A DNA stretch of 41,004 nt. Origin: Pyrinomonadaceae bacterium. Its GTDB lineage: Bacteria > Acidobacteriota > Blastocatellia > Pyrinomonadales > Pyrinomonadaceae. Both the position numbers and the translations under genes were made by a program. Under the pieces are notes generated by a model. The model worked only from the letters and a program-made list of their open reading frames with translations, searched no databases and was not told where the DNA came from. The stretch is from the NCBI GenBank assembly GCA_022843305.1, contig JALHNX010000025.1, positions 1 to 41,004 of the forward strand, in the 5' to 3' direction. Of this stretch, positions 1-9,278 are shown piece after piece (the stretch's first letter is position 1; every line of letters starts with the position of its first letter).

Positions 1-1102
1 AACTTTCGTCGCCGCCGTCGCCGTTAAGTGCGACCGTCACATATTTGCGCGTTTCGCGCGAAACATAATAAGTCGGAATTGCCGACGGATCGGCGTAAGG
101 TTCGCCGTAATGTTCGACCAGCGTCGGCAGAATCTCGAGCGCGTTCGGGCGCACGATAAATTCGTTGTATTCCGCGCCGAGATGTTCGGCGACGCGTTTC
201 GCGTATTTCAGCTCGCTGTAATCCTGTTCCTCAAAGCCGATGGAAAAGGTTTTGACCGGAGTTGAGCTTTCCTGCGCCATCAGCGCGACGACCGCCGAAG
301 AATCAACGCCGCCCGACAGAAACGCGCCGAGCGGAACTTCCGAAATCAGCCGGAGCTTGGTCGCTTCGCGCAAAATCCGCGTCGTTTCTTCGATTGCTTC
401 TTCCTCGGAAATCTTTATCTTTTTTGAAAAATCCGGCGACCAATAACGTCTTGTTTCAATGTTTCCGCTCTTCCAGCGAAGCCAATGACCGGGTTCGAGC
501 TTGCGGATTTGCTTGAAAGCCGTCAGCGGCGCGGGAACGCACAGATAAGACAAATAATTGTCAATCGCCTCGAAATCAACCTCGCGCGAAACATCGGGAT
601 GTGCGAGCAGCGCGGTAAATTCCGACCCGAAAATCAGGTCGCCGTTTGGCTGCAGCGAATAAAGAAGCGGTTTTTTGCCGACGCGGTCGCGGGCGATGAA
701 AAGCGACTTATCCCGAAAATCCCAGATCGCAAACGCGAACATTCCGCGCAAATATGAAACGCAGTCCGCGCCGTATTCGTCGTAAAGATGAATAATAACT
801 TCGGTATCGGAATTCGTATGAAACGCATGTCCGCGAGCTTCTAAATCTTTTTTGAGTTCCTGAAAATTATAGATTTCGCCGTTAAAAACGATGACCGAGC
901 TTTTATCCTCATTAAAAATCGGCTGTTGTCCGCCCGTCAGATCAATGATCGCCAAACGGCGCATTGCCAGCGCGACCGTTTCACCCGTATAAAAACCGTC
1001 CCCGTCCGGTCCGCGATGAACGATGCAATTGTTCATCCGCTCCAGAATTTCGCGGCTTGCCGCACGTGAGTTTGAATTTACAAATCCGACTATTCCGCAC
1101 AT
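1..1102 (-). CDS. asnB: Asparagine synthase-type glutamine amidotransferase (partial, C-terminus off the left edge)
   Basis: The protein starts MCGIVGF, so Cys2 is the Ntn nucleophile of a class II glutaminase domain (about residues 1-190), with the RGPDGDG substrate loop near residue 30. The synthetase domain follows with the PP-loop SGGVDSSAV near residue 268. About 367 codons are present of a family length around 600, so the C-terminal part lies outside the window. The family transfers glutamine nitrogen to a carboxylate activated as an acyl-adenylate. It begins 4 bases after the stop of the upstream membrane protein gene and closes a polysaccharide cluster. In such loci AsnB paralogues often amidate sugar acids rather than make free asparagine. 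That role is inference; the family call is secure. Confidence 0.93.
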   Translation of the reverse strand, partial: MCGIVGFVNSNSRAASREILERMNNCIVHRGPDGDGFYTGETVALAMRRLAIIDLTGGQQPIFNEDKSSVIVFNGEIYNFQELKKDLEARGHAFHTNSDTEVIIHLYDEYGADCVSYLRGMFAFAIWDFRDKSLFIARDRVGKKPLLYSLQPNGDLIFGSEFTALLAHPDVSREVDFEAIDNYLSYLCVPAPLTAFKQIRKLEPGHWLRWKSGNIETRRYWSPDFSKKIKISEEEAIEETTRILREATKLRLISEVPLGAFLSGGVDSSAVVALMAQESSTPVKTFSIGFEEQDYSELKYAKRVAEHLGAEYNEFIVRPNALEILPTLVEHYGEPYADPSAIPTYYVSRETRKYVTVALNGDGGDES

Positions 1103-1106
1103 TTAT

Positions 1107-2471
1107 TTATCGTAAACCTTTTTCCTTTTTTTCTCTCAGATGACTTTCAAGACGCTCGCGTTTCGCCGCATTCATCAGCTTTTTATTTTCCTTTTTCTCT
1201 TTTCTGAGCGTCCAGCCGACCGCGATGAAGATAAACAGAAACACCTGAATCTGCGTCCGCTGGCGGTATGCCGTGCCGACGTTTCCCTGAAAGATCGAAT
1301 AGGCAAGCGTCAGCATCAGCGTAAAAATCAAAATCGCAATCGCGTTGCGCAGACGATGTCTGATGGTATAAACAAGTCCCATTATCAAAAACGGCATCGA
1401 AGCCCACCAGACGATCATTTCGGGAATCGTGATGGATTGCCGCAAGCTGCCCAACTGCCACGGAAACGGCGCGAGCAGCAAGTAAGTAAAACCGACAGGA
1501 ATAGCGCCAATCGCGCCCTGGGTTGTCGAAACGTCAACATCGCCGCCAAAGCCCGAATCCGCCGACTTTGCCAAATCCAAACGGCTTCGCTGAACGCTTT
1601 CGAGACTTCCCCATTTTTCAAAGTTTTCGCCCGCCGTCCTGAGAACGCCCATATATGTCAGGGCAACCCCCACTACGATCAGCAAAATAAAACCTCTGGC
1701 GACGGATTTTGCCGACCCGCTCTGTCCGATGATAAAACTTCCGGCAACTGAAATTGCCACCATATAAAATATGTAAAACCTTAAGCTGAGAATGCCGAAA
1801 AGCGCGAATATCAGAAAAATGACTGCCAAATAATTAAACTTTTCCTGAAGTTGCAAAACCATCGTCATTGCCAGCACGAGCAGAAAAATAATCAGCCCGT
1901 CTTTGAGCAATTGCCCCGACCAGATGATAAAAGCGGGAAACAGCGCAACCATCAGAGCGGCGATTTTACCGACCTGATTGTTATTGAAAATCTTTTGAGC
2001 GCAGATATAAACCATCGGCGCGGTCGCCGCGCCGATCACCGCGCAGAAAGACTGCGCGGCTAACATATTGCGTCCGGTAAACATATAAATAATCGCCGTC
2101 AGATAATGCATTCCCCAGCCGGGCGTTCCCGCGCTCATTGCTCTCTGAGCCACATAATTACTTTCCGGTATGACATTAAACCAAACATCTACGATGGCTT
2201 GTCCGAGCCAATCGTATGTCAGCGCATCCGCGCCGAAAAATCCGCGCAAATTGAAGGCGTGAAGAAATACGCCGAAAAGCATTCTGAGTATCAGCGCGAC
2301 TAAAAAAAGCTGAATCAGAAAATGACTCTCGGTCGTGTTTTGCCTGATTAAAACTATGACCAGTGCCGAAACAAGTGCCGTTACCAAAACGGCAACCAGC
2401 CCTTCGGGAAATGCCGCGAGCATTACCAGAAGCGCCGTCACAAAGGCGGAAATTGCGATTACTTTATCCAT
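1107..2471 (-). CDS. Polytopic membrane protein, GT-C glycosyltransferase-like (ArnT/PMT type) or polysaccharide polymerase
   Basis: This 454-residue protein is mostly hydrophobic, with roughly ten or more predicted membrane segments starting at residue 5. After the second or third segment comes a loop with FFGADALTYDWLG, the place where GT-C enzymes carry their catalytic acidic residue. A late YRQR motif precedes the final membrane span, as in many GT39-like proteins, and the C-terminus is a Lys/Arg/Glu-rich cytoplasmic tail. GT-C enzymes move sugars from polyprenyl phosphate carriers on the outer face of the inner membrane. It sits 9 bases downstream of the carbamoyltransferase and 4 bases upstream of the amidotransferase, so probably one operon. 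The cluster has a flippase but no other obvious Wzy polymerase, so this could instead be the polymerase. Confidence 0.6.
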   Translation of the reverse strand: MDKVIAISAFVTALLVMLAAFPEGLVAVLVTALVSALVIVLIRQNTTESHFLIQLFLVALILRMLFGVFLHAFNLRGFFGADALTYDWLGQAIVDVWFNVIPESNYVAQRAMSAGTPGWGMHYLTAIIYMFTGRNMLAAQSFCAVIGAATAPMVYICAQKIFNNNQVGKIAALMVALFPAFIIWSGQLLKDGLIIFLLVLAMTMVLQLQEKFNYLAVIFLIFALFGILSLRFYIFYMVAISVAGSFIIGQSGSAKSVARGFILLIVVGVALTYMGVLRTAGENFEKWGSLESVQRSRLDLAKSADSGFGGDVDVSTTQGAIGAIPVGFTYLLLAPFPWQLGSLRQSITIPEMIVWWASMPFLIMGLVYTIRHRLRNAIAILIFTLMLTLAYSIFQGNVGTAYRQRTQIQVFLFIFIAVGWTLRKEKKENKKLMNAAKRERLESHLREKKEKGLR

Positions 2472-2480
2472 TACTTCAGA

Positions 2481-4190
2481 TTACCGCTCATTAATCACTA
2501 AATTGTTTTCCAGCACGAGCGCGTCGAAATTTGCATTATGAAACGTATTTATCGCATTTTCGGGCGTGCAGACAATCGGCTCCTGAATGTTGAACGAGGT
2601 GTTCAGCAGAAGCGGAATGCCCGTCAGCTTGCGGAATTCGTTGATCAGATTCCAGTAACGCGGATTCACGTCTTTATTGACCATCTGCGGACGCGCCGTG
2701 CCGTCAACGTGAACGACTGCCGGAATTTTCTTCTTCCATTCTTCGGCGACCTGTATGACGGTAATCATAAACGGGTCGTGATGCTCGACGCCGAAAATCT
2801 CTTTGCCGTATTCTTCGAGCATCGAAGGCGCGAGCGGACGAAACCATTCGCGCAGTTTTACTTTGTCATTCAAAATCTCGCGCATATCGGCGCGGCGCGG
2901 GTCAGCCAGAAAGCTCCGCGCACCCAACGCGCGCGGTCCCCATTCGCTGCGACCGTTAAACCAACCGATGATCGCGCCTTCGGAGATCATTTTCGCCAGT
3001 TTCGGCAACAATTCTTCATCGGGCAAAGTTTCGTATTTCAAGCCCGCCGCGTCCAACGCTTTTTGACATTCTTCGTTGGAAAATTTCGGTCCCCAATAGG
3101 CGTTGTTCATCACGTATTTGCGCGGTTTGCCCAAAATCTGATGCCAGACGTAATACGCCGCGCCGAGGCTGCAGCCCGCGTCGCCCGCCGCCGCCTGCAC
3201 ATAGAAATTCTTAAACGGCGTTTCGTGAAAAATGCGCCCGTTCATCACCGAATTAAACGCGACACCGCCCGCCATACAGAGGTTTTCTTCGCCCGTCATT
3301 TCCTTGATCTGTTTGACCAGATAAATCGCCGTGTCTTCCAAAACCTTCTGCGCCGACGATGCGATGTCCCAGTGATGCTCGGTCAATTCTTCGCCTTTTT
3401 TGCGTCCCGGTCCGATTTCTTTGACGATTGTTTCGGGAAACTGGTAATGCTTGGCAAGATGATGGTCGAGAACTCTGATATTAAAATGAAAATCGCCGTT
3501 CCCGTTTTTGGTCAGAACCTTTTCCGAGAAAAAGTCATAATACTTCGGCTTGCCGTAAGCCGCGAGTCCCATGACCTTCCATTCGTCGCCCGTGAACATA
3601 TTGAAACCGATATAATTCGTTACCGCCGAATAAAATTGCCCCAAACTGTGCGGAAGTTTGATGCGCTTTAAGACCTCAATCTTATTGTCTTTGCCGTGCG
3701 AAAAGAGCGTCGTCGTGTCTTCGCCCGTGCCGTCCCAGGTCATGATCGCCGCCGAGTCGAACGGCGAAACGAAAAACGCGCTCGCGGCGTGCGTCTGGTG
3801 ATGTTCGAGATAATGAAACTTGAAATCCGACGCGCCGAAATGATCGCGCAGTCTTTGCGGATGTTTGAACATTCCGAGATAGCTTTCCGAAACCTGCGCG
3901 ACACCGCGATCTGCCCGCGCCTTGAACATTGACGGCGAAATCAATGCCGCTTTCAAAGCCTGCATCGCTTTATGCCGCAGAATCCACGGCTTCCAGTAAT
4001 GCCCGACGTGTTCGACGTCTTTCAAAGTAATTCCCGCATAATCCAGACAAAATTCAACTGCCTTGAAAGGAAACCCGCTGTGATGTTTTTTGCGCGAAAA
4101 TCTTTCTTCTTCGATTGCCGCAACAATCTCGCCGTCTTTGATCAAAGTCGCGGCTGAATCGCCCAATGTTGTTAAACCCAAAATATACAT
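2481..4190 (-). CDS. Carbamoyltransferase, NodU/CmcH/TobZ family
   Basis: The 569-residue protein has the two-part architecture of O-carbamoyltransferases. The N-terminal Kae1/Hsp70-like domain starts MYILGLTTLGDSAATL and contains the metal-binding segment EHHQTHAASA at residues 129-138, with FDSAAIMTWDGTGED just after it. The C-terminal domain carries GWFNGRSEWGPRALGARS, the carbamoyl-phosphate region WFRPLAPS and NTSFNIQEPIV near the end. The family makes a carbamoyl-adenylate from carbamoyl phosphate and ATP and transfers the carbamoyl group to a hydroxyl, as on Nod factors and antibiotics. Here, between a methyltransferase and a membrane glycosyltransferase, it most likely decorates a sugar of the surface glycan. 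The acceptor is unknown. Length and motifs look complete. Confidence 0.95.
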   Translation of the reverse strand: MYILGLTTLGDSAATLIKDGEIVAAIEEERFSRKKHHSGFPFKAVEFCLDYAGITLKDVEHVGHYWKPWILRHKAMQALKAALISPSMFKARADRGVAQVSESYLGMFKHPQRLRDHFGASDFKFHYLEHHQTHAASAFFVSPFDSAAIMTWDGTGEDTTTLFSHGKDNKIEVLKRIKLPHSLGQFYSAVTNYIGFNMFTGDEWKVMGLAAYGKPKYYDFFSEKVLTKNGNGDFHFNIRVLDHHLAKHYQFPETIVKEIGPGRKKGEELTEHHWDIASSAQKVLEDTAIYLVKQIKEMTGEENLCMAGGVAFNSVMNGRIFHETPFKNFYVQAAAGDAGCSLGAAYYVWHQILGKPRKYVMNNAYWGPKFSNEECQKALDAAGLKYETLPDEELLPKLAKMISEGAIIGWFNGRSEWGPRALGARSFLADPRRADMREILNDKVKLREWFRPLAPSMLEEYGKEIFGVEHHDPFMITVIQVAEEWKKKIPAVVHVDGTARPQMVNKDVNPRYWNLINEFRKLTGIPLLLNTSFNIQEPIVCTPENAINTFHNANFDALVLENNLVINER

Positions 4191-4195
4191 AAATC

Positions 4196-5032
4196 CTAAA
4201 CTTCTCTCTTAAAACCGACGGCGCACCAGAAAGGAAAACCGTCGCTGAATTTTATTTTTTCAAGCCCTGCCGTCTGCATCATTTCGGAAATCTCAGCCCG
4301 CGTGAAGCGTTTTTCCAAACGAGTTCCGAAACGGTCGAGCGCGTCGGTGCGCATCGTGTAAAAACTGTGATGCCGGTAAACCGAAAGCGGAAAACTCTCG
4401 ACATTCAAACCGGTTTTTTCCAATATCTGCGCCGTTTTCGCCAGCGGAAAATAAACCGTCACCGCGATTCCGTCCGTCATAATCTTTTTCAAATCGAACG
4501 GCAGCGTGCTGATTCCGCGCCGCAAAACGTCGGAAACCTTCCAGATCAGCCGAAACCAGCCGGGGCGATTATCAAACGCGTAATACAGATAAACCAGAAA
4601 CGGTGCGCCCGGTTTGATTTTTTGCACGCACGACGCGATGCCCTGCGCCGTATCGGGAATATGATGCAAAACGCCGAGACTGTAGCCGAAATCCATCGAA
4701 TCGTCCGCAAGCGGAATTTCCGCGACCGTCGCGTGATGAAATTCGACGTTTTTCGCCGTCGCCAGATTTTTTTTCGCCACATCGAGTGCTTCCGCGCTCG
4801 CATCAATGCAGTGCAGTTTCCCGACTTTTCCAGCCATCACTTTCGCCCAGCGACCGCTTCCGCAGCCGAGATCGAAACCGACAGCATCGGCGGGCAAACT
4901 CTCGAACGGAAAAACCGCAAAATACCGCCCAAATTGTTCGCCTAATTCGGTTTCCGACATTTCCGTCTGGTCAAAGCGCGACCATTCTTCGCCGAAACCT
5001 TCAACCGTTTTGACATCTACATTCGCCTGCAT
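4196..5032 (-). CDS. Class I SAM-dependent methyltransferase
   Basis: The 278-residue protein has a Rossmann-fold methyltransferase core of the Methyltransf_11/25 type. Motif I is VGFDLGCGSGRW near residue 48, the acidic end of strand 2 is LHCIDAS, and motif IV is FGYSLGVLHHIPD, with HHIPD typical of small-molecule and sugar methyltransferases. An N-terminal segment of about 45 residues precedes the fold and a C-terminal extension of about 100 residues follows, probably forming the acceptor site. It lies 5 bases upstream of the carbamoyltransferase gene. It may O-methylate a sugar or aglycone of the same glycan; the substrate cannot be read from sequence. Confidence 0.88.
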   Translation of the reverse strand: MQANVDVKTVEGFGEEWSRFDQTEMSETELGEQFGRYFAVFPFESLPADAVGFDLGCGSGRWAKVMAGKVGKLHCIDASAEALDVAKKNLATAKNVEFHHATVAEIPLADDSMDFGYSLGVLHHIPDTAQGIASCVQKIKPGAPFLVYLYYAFDNRPGWFRLIWKVSDVLRRGISTLPFDLKKIMTDGIAVTVYFPLAKTAQILEKTGLNVESFPLSVYRHHSFYTMRTDALDRFGTRLEKRFTRAEISEMMQTAGLEKIKFSDGFPFWCAVGFKREV

Positions 5033-5069
5033 AAAACCTAATATCCTACAACTTGCCGCGCTTTATAAT

Positions 5070-6200
5070 TTATGCGGCAGCTTTACCGTCAGCCGTCCGA
5101 TTTCGCTCGACTTTGCCGATTTCGTGAAAAACTTTTGCCAAAATTTCCGTCTGACGCGGCACGGTAAAATGTTTCAGGGCGTATTGTCTTCCGTTTTCGC
5201 CCATTTTTTTTCGCAGAACAATGTCCGACAAAAGTTTGTTCAACGAATTATACCAAACTTCATCGCTGTCTGCGTTAAAGTGTGTTTCGCCCGCAACGCC
5301 GATTTCAGCGCACATCCCGATCGGCGTAACGACAAACGGAATGCCGACCGCCAGATATTGAATTGCCTTAAAACCCGATTTTCCGAGAATCCATTCGGGC
5401 GGCGCGGATTTTGCGGTTTGAATCGGGTAAAGCCCGATGTCGAGCGACTGGAAATCCGCCACCTCGCGTTCCAGACTCCACTTCAGGTTTTCAATTTTCA
5501 CGCCTTCAAGCGCGATGTTTTCGCGTCCCGCGCCGACGATCTTCAAAATGAACTCGTGCTTTTCGGCTAATTTTTGCAGAACCGGAAACAGCGATTCCAA
5601 AAACGGAAAAGTCGAATGTGTGCCGATCCAGCCGATCACCGGAATTTCGTTGTTTTTTTCGACGGGGCAAAAAATTTCCGTGTCGGCGACCGTCGGCACG
5701 ACGACCGCTTTTGTTCCTTTGCCTTCGACATATTCGGCAATAAATCGGTTTCCGCAAACGACGACCTGCGAACGCCCGATCAATTTATCGGTTTTGCCGA
5801 AAAACTTTAATAAACTCCCGATTTTGCCGTAAGTCGGGCTTTCATAAGCGATATAGGTCGCGTCGTCCAAATCGAGAATCAGCGGAATATTGCCGAATTT
5901 CCCGAAAATCCGCTCAAAAACCGCCGGACCGAAAAACATCGCCTCGCGCTGAACCAGCAGCGCGTCATATTTGCCGACTTTCGAGATTTCCGAAACGCGG
6001 CGAACAAACGGTTTCGCCAGCCCGAAAACTTTTTCAAAGAGCGATTTATTCTGATATAAAAGCGCGAATTGGCGGCTGTCAAGAAACGGGCTGATTTCCA
6101 GATTGATGCCTTTTTCCGCCAGCGGCGCGACAAACTGCGCCAGACGATAGCGCGTTGCCGCCGATTCAATCGGATATGAACATAATCCCAAAATACGCAT
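5070..6200 (-). CDS. GT4-family glycosyltransferase (GT-B fold)
   Basis: The 376-residue protein starts MRILGLCSYPIESAATRYR, a GT-B N-terminal nucleotide-independent Rossmann domain. The second domain starts around residue 190 with VIGWIGTHSTFPFLESL. The nucleotide-sugar site follows with KSGFKAIQYLAVGIPFVVTP, the weak form of the E-x7-E region used by GT4 retaining enzymes. It is separated by 2 bases from the next GT4 gene upstream (start 7468), so the two are probably cotranscribed and act in successive assembly steps. Sugar donor and acceptor are unknown. The product is likely cytoplasmic or peripheral on the inner membrane. Confidence 0.88.
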   Translation of the reverse strand: MRILGLCSYPIESAATRYRLAQFVAPLAEKGINLEISPFLDSRQFALLYQNKSLFEKVFGLAKPFVRRVSEISKVGKYDALLVQREAMFFGPAVFERIFGKFGNIPLILDLDDATYIAYESPTYGKIGSLLKFFGKTDKLIGRSQVVVCGNRFIAEYVEGKGTKAVVVPTVADTEIFCPVEKNNEIPVIGWIGTHSTFPFLESLFPVLQKLAEKHEFILKIVGAGRENIALEGVKIENLKWSLEREVADFQSLDIGLYPIQTAKSAPPEWILGKSGFKAIQYLAVGIPFVVTPIGMCAEIGVAGETHFNADSDEVWYNSLNKLLSDIVLRKKMGENGRQYALKHFTVPRQTEILAKVFHEIGKVERNRTADGKAAA

Positions 6201-6202
6201 TT

Positions 6203-7468
6203 CTAATCCTTCGTCAGTAACCTTTGATAAATCCGGCGATAACGCTTGCCGCCGACATTAAACAAATCGAACCTTTTCCGCGCACTTTCGCGGCAATTTT
6301 CCGCCAATTCTATTTTGTTTTCCAACAAATTATCAAGGCTTTCAAGCGCGTTTCGGTAATCTTCCGCGCTGAAATTTTCGATCACCACGCCGGTTTTGTC
6401 CGCTTCGGTCAATTCGGTCGTATCGCCGATGCCGCCGTTGACGACGAGCGGCAAACCGCACGCTAAGTATTCGGCATTTTTCGTCGGCGACGAAGCCTGT
6501 TTTGAATAACACGGCTTGATAAACGACACCGCCGCGTCCGCCGCGCTCAGATATTGCGGAATTTCCGCCGGCTGAACTTTTTGAATAAAAAAATCGCCGT
6601 CCTTGTAGCCTTGTTCACGCAGGAGCGGCTCGATCATTTCCGGCTTGCTCTGGGTCAGAACGAGCGCAAAAGCGTCCGCCTTTTTTCTTTTTAATTCGCC
6701 GTAAAAATCGGCGGTTTCACGCGCCATATACCAACCGCCGAACGAACCGACATAGACGACTGCGAAACGATTGCCGATATTTAATTTCTGCCGCATTTCG
6801 CGCCGCGAATCTTCGTTCGCCGCTTCGAATCTTTTCAGATCAACACAGCATGGAATTACTTCGACCGGTCTTTTTAATTTATCGAATCCGGTTTCCGCGC
6901 TTTCGGGAAAGAGGATTTGACGCGCTCTTTCGGTCAAGACGACAAAGCCATCGGCTTCTTTCAAAAGCCATTTTTCGATTCTTTTGACCGTTTTGTAAAG
7001 CCCGCCGTTTTCCTTCCAAATGCCCGCGTCGGTGTATTCTTCGGGGAAAAAACCGCGAATGTCGAAAAGCAGTTTCGGCTTTCTGCCGAACATAAATTTT
7101 TTCGCCAGTGCGCCCATCAGCGCGGGAATATGAACGCGGGCGTGAATCACGTTAATTTTTTCGCGCCGCGCTTTTCGCCAAACAAAAAACGCGCCGCACA
7201 ACACGTCGAACAGCGTCGCGGGCGCGGACGGTCGTTTATGATACGTCAGAAAATTCCACTCGATGCCTTCCGATGCGAGTTTTTGTTTTTCGGTTTTGAT
7301 TTGTTCCGCCGTCCAGTTTTCTTTCGGATTCGGTTCGAAGGTCAGGATCGAAACGTCCGTTCCGCCTTTTTTTATTTCGCGAAGATAAGATAAAACCTGC
7401 GTTTGCACGAGCGGTTCGCGCAGACCGAAATAACAGAGATAGAGTGTCTTAAAATTATTTTCCCCCAT
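6203..7468 (-). CDS. GT4-family glycosyltransferase (GT-B fold)
   Basis: The 421-residue protein has an N-terminal domain beginning KTLYLCYFGLREPLVQTQV with the NVIHARVHIPALMG segment typical of GT4 enzymes. The C-terminal domain starts near residue 232 with FAVVYVGSFGGWYM and holds SSPTKNAEYLACGLPLVV, where the glutamate of NAEYLACG corresponds to the nucleotide-sugar-binding glutamate of the family. There is no signal peptide. It is adjacent to a second GT4 gene (2-base gap) and downstream of a methyltransferase, inside the polysaccharide cluster. The linkage made is unknown. Confidence 0.88.
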   Translation of the reverse strand: MGENNFKTLYLCYFGLREPLVQTQVLSYLREIKKGGTDVSILTFEPNPKENWTAEQIKTEKQKLASEGIEWNFLTYHKRPSAPATLFDVLCGAFFVWRKARREKINVIHARVHIPALMGALAKKFMFGRKPKLLFDIRGFFPEEYTDAGIWKENGGLYKTVKRIEKWLLKEADGFVVLTERARQILFPESAETGFDKLKRPVEVIPCCVDLKRFEAANEDSRREMRQKLNIGNRFAVVYVGSFGGWYMARETADFYGELKRKKADAFALVLTQSKPEMIEPLLREQGYKDGDFFIQKVQPAEIPQYLSAADAAVSFIKPCYSKQASSPTKNAEYLACGLPLVVNGGIGDTTELTEADKTGVVIENFSAEDYRNALESLDNLLENKIELAENCRESARKRFDLFNVGGKRYRRIYQRLLTKD

Positions 7469-7532
7469 GCCGATTCAAAACCAAACTATTGATAATAGCA
7501 AAGCGCGAAGGATTTTGCTTGAGAATTTGAGT

Positions 7533-8246
7533 TTATTTTTGCAAAACCGTGAGAATGTTTTTCCCGGCAGGAAATTTCAAAAACCGCTCGAACTGTTTGG
7601 TCAGCGGCACGGCGAATTTATCGTAAGCCGTTACCGCGCCGCTTTCCAGACTGTCCGATTTGAGTAATTTATATTTGATATACCACGGAAAAATGCCGAC
7701 AAAATCGAAATATTTCGATTTGACGACCTTAAATCCGGCGGACTTTCCTTTTTCTTCCAGTTCGTTTTTCGTGTAGCGCCGAAAATGTCCGACTTTCGCG
7801 TCGAACGCGCCGTAAAGCGACATAAACGCCGGCACGAAAATCAAACAATGTCCGCCCGGTTCGAGCGTTTCATAAACCTTTTCAAGCTCGCCGCGGTCGT
7901 CTTCGATATGTTCGAGAACGTTGACGTAAATTATCGTGTCGGGCGTTTCGTTCAGTTTATCGGCGGTTTCGGAAAATATCGAGTTGTAATAATTGACGCT
8001 TGCCGATGTTTCAAACTGCGAGATGTTTTGTTCTAAGAATTTGAACATTTCCGAAGGTTCGACGAGTGCCAGATTTTCCGGCTTTTCGCCGATCAGCATT
8101 TCGGAAAACGAACCCGTTCCCGCGCCGACCTCGACCAATTTTTTTCCCAGAAACGGACGGAATTCTTCGAGAATCCATTTGTGATAATTGACGGCAAACG
8201 ACATCGCTTCGAGGTCTTTGCCAACGTAAACAACCTTTTTACTCAT
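7533..8246 (-). CDS. Class I SAM-dependent methyltransferase
   Basis: The 237-residue protein has motif I KLVEVGAGTGSFSEM near residue 35, an acidic ALVEPSEMF strand-2 end and motif IV TIIYVNVLEHIEDD. These fit a Methyltransf_23/25-like core close to UbiG/Coq3-type enzymes. The start overlaps the 3' end of the upstream GT2 gene by 8 bases, implying translational coupling. The coupling to a DPM1-like glycosyltransferase suggests a role in modifying or capping a lipid-linked sugar, but this is inference; the substrate is unknown. Confidence 0.88.
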   Translation of the reverse strand: MSKKVVYVGKDLEAMSFAVNYHKWILEEFRPFLGKKLVEVGAGTGSFSEMLIGEKPENLALVEPSEMFKFLEQNISQFETSASVNYYNSIFSETADKLNETPDTIIYVNVLEHIEDDRGELEKVYETLEPGGHCLIFVPAFMSLYGAFDAKVGHFRRYTKNELEEKGKSAGFKVVKSKYFDFVGIFPWYIKYKLLKSDSLESGAVTAYDKFAVPLTKQFERFLKFPAGKNILTVLQK

Positions 8247-9036
8247 TTGTTTCTAATGCCAGAGATTCGTTCTTTTCCTGTAATAAACTTTTCGGGATTT
8301 CGCGGTAGGAACTCTTTAAATCCGTGAGCCAATTATATTTCAAAATATAAAACAAAGCCGCCACGCCGTCCTTGAAACCGATTTTTTTGCCTTCTTCGTA
8401 AGTTCTGCCGTAGTAACTGATCGGCACTTCGTAAACCGCGCATTTGAGTTTCGCAACCTTTGCCGTTACTTCGATCTCGAAACCGAAGCCGCTCGAAGTA
8501 ATCGTCATATTGCGGATAATTTCGCCGCGAAACGCCTTGTAGCAGGTTTCCACGTCCGACATATTGAGATTCGTCAAACAGTTTGAAAGAAACGTCAAAC
8601 CTTTGTTAGCGAGATAATGGTAAAAATACAAAACGCGCGCCGCTTTTTTGACCATAAAACGCGAACCGTAAACGACATCGGCGTGTCCTTCGGCAATCGG
8701 CATCACGACATCCGATATTTCCGACGGATCGTATTCGAGATCGGCATCCTGCACGATCACGACCGTGCCTTTCGTCAAACTGAAACCCGTCTTCAAGGCT
8801 TCGGTTTTTCCGCTGTTGACGGACTGCCGAACATAGCGAACGCGCTCGTCGGCGTTTGTCAACGCCTGCGCGATTTCGGGCGTTCTGTCTTTCGAGCAAT
8901 CGTCAACGATGATCAGTTCAAGCAAAAAATCCAGTTCCAAAACTTTGTCCACGATCTGTTTCAGCGTCGCTTCTTCATTGTAAGCAGGCATCACGACGGA
9001 CAAATAAGGGCGATTGGAAAGGTTTGTTCCAGACAT
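8239..9036 (-). CDS. GT2-family glycosyltransferase, dolichyl-phosphate mannose synthase-like
   Basis: The 265-residue GT-A protein starts with LSVVMPAYNEEATL. The UDP/GDP-binding acidic motifs are IVDDCSKDRT (about residue 43) and QDADLEYDP (about residue 95), the latter carrying the DxD metal site and matching DPM1/polyprenyl-phosphate glycosyltransferases closely. GFGFEIEVTAKV and VPISYYGRTYEEGKKI in the second half are also typical of that subgroup. No C-terminal membrane segments are seen, so it is the soluble DPM1-like form. Such enzymes make polyprenyl-phosphate-sugar, the donor type used by GT-C enzymes, and a GT-C candidate lies in the same cluster (1107-2471). The link is inference. 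Confidence 0.9.
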   Translation of the reverse strand: MSGTNLSNRPYLSVVMPAYNEEATLKQIVDKVLELDFLLELIIVDDCSKDRTPEIAQALTNADERVRYVRQSVNSGKTEALKTGFSLTKGTVVIVQDADLEYDPSEISDVVMPIAEGHADVVYGSRFMVKKAARVLYFYHYLANKGLTFLSNCLTNLNMSDVETCYKAFRGEIIRNMTITSSGFGFEIEVTAKVAKLKCAVYEVPISYYGRTYEEGKKIGFKDGVAALFYILKYNWLTDLKSSYREIPKSLLQEKNESLALETNE

Positions 9037-9199
9037 ATTTTATTGAATTTACGCTAAATTTAATTTTTATTCAAAACCGACTGTTCTGAACCGGAAAAAG
9101 CTGTTTGGCAATTTTTAGATCAAAAGACAAGGCGGGTCGAAATAATCGTTGATTATACCTTTCCCTGCGGTTGTTTCATAAATCCGCAATTTCAATGTT

Positions 9200-9228
9200 T
9201 TGCAGTTTCCCGAAAAAACTCTTATGGT
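9200..9228 (+). promoter_or_regulatory. Weak candidate sigma70-type promoter in a divergent intergenic region
   Basis: The 242-base gap 9037-9278 separates divergent genes and must carry promoters for both sides. On the plus strand TTGCAG (9200-9205) and TATGGT (9223-9228) are separated by 17 bases, about 50 bases before the start of the GT2 gene at 9279. The match is only fair and no Shine-Dalgarno is obvious before 9279. No minus-strand promoter could be picked with confidence. Confidence 0.25.
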
Positions 9229-9278
9229 AAATATAAAACGTGCGGTAAAAAACCGGGCGCGTAAAAACTCAAATTAAA

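Noticed and set aside
2538-3671. Long plus-strand open frame (377 codons) antisense to the carbamoyltransferase
   Set aside because: It is Arg/Phe-rich and matches no family; it is the complement of a gene with strong conserved motifs.
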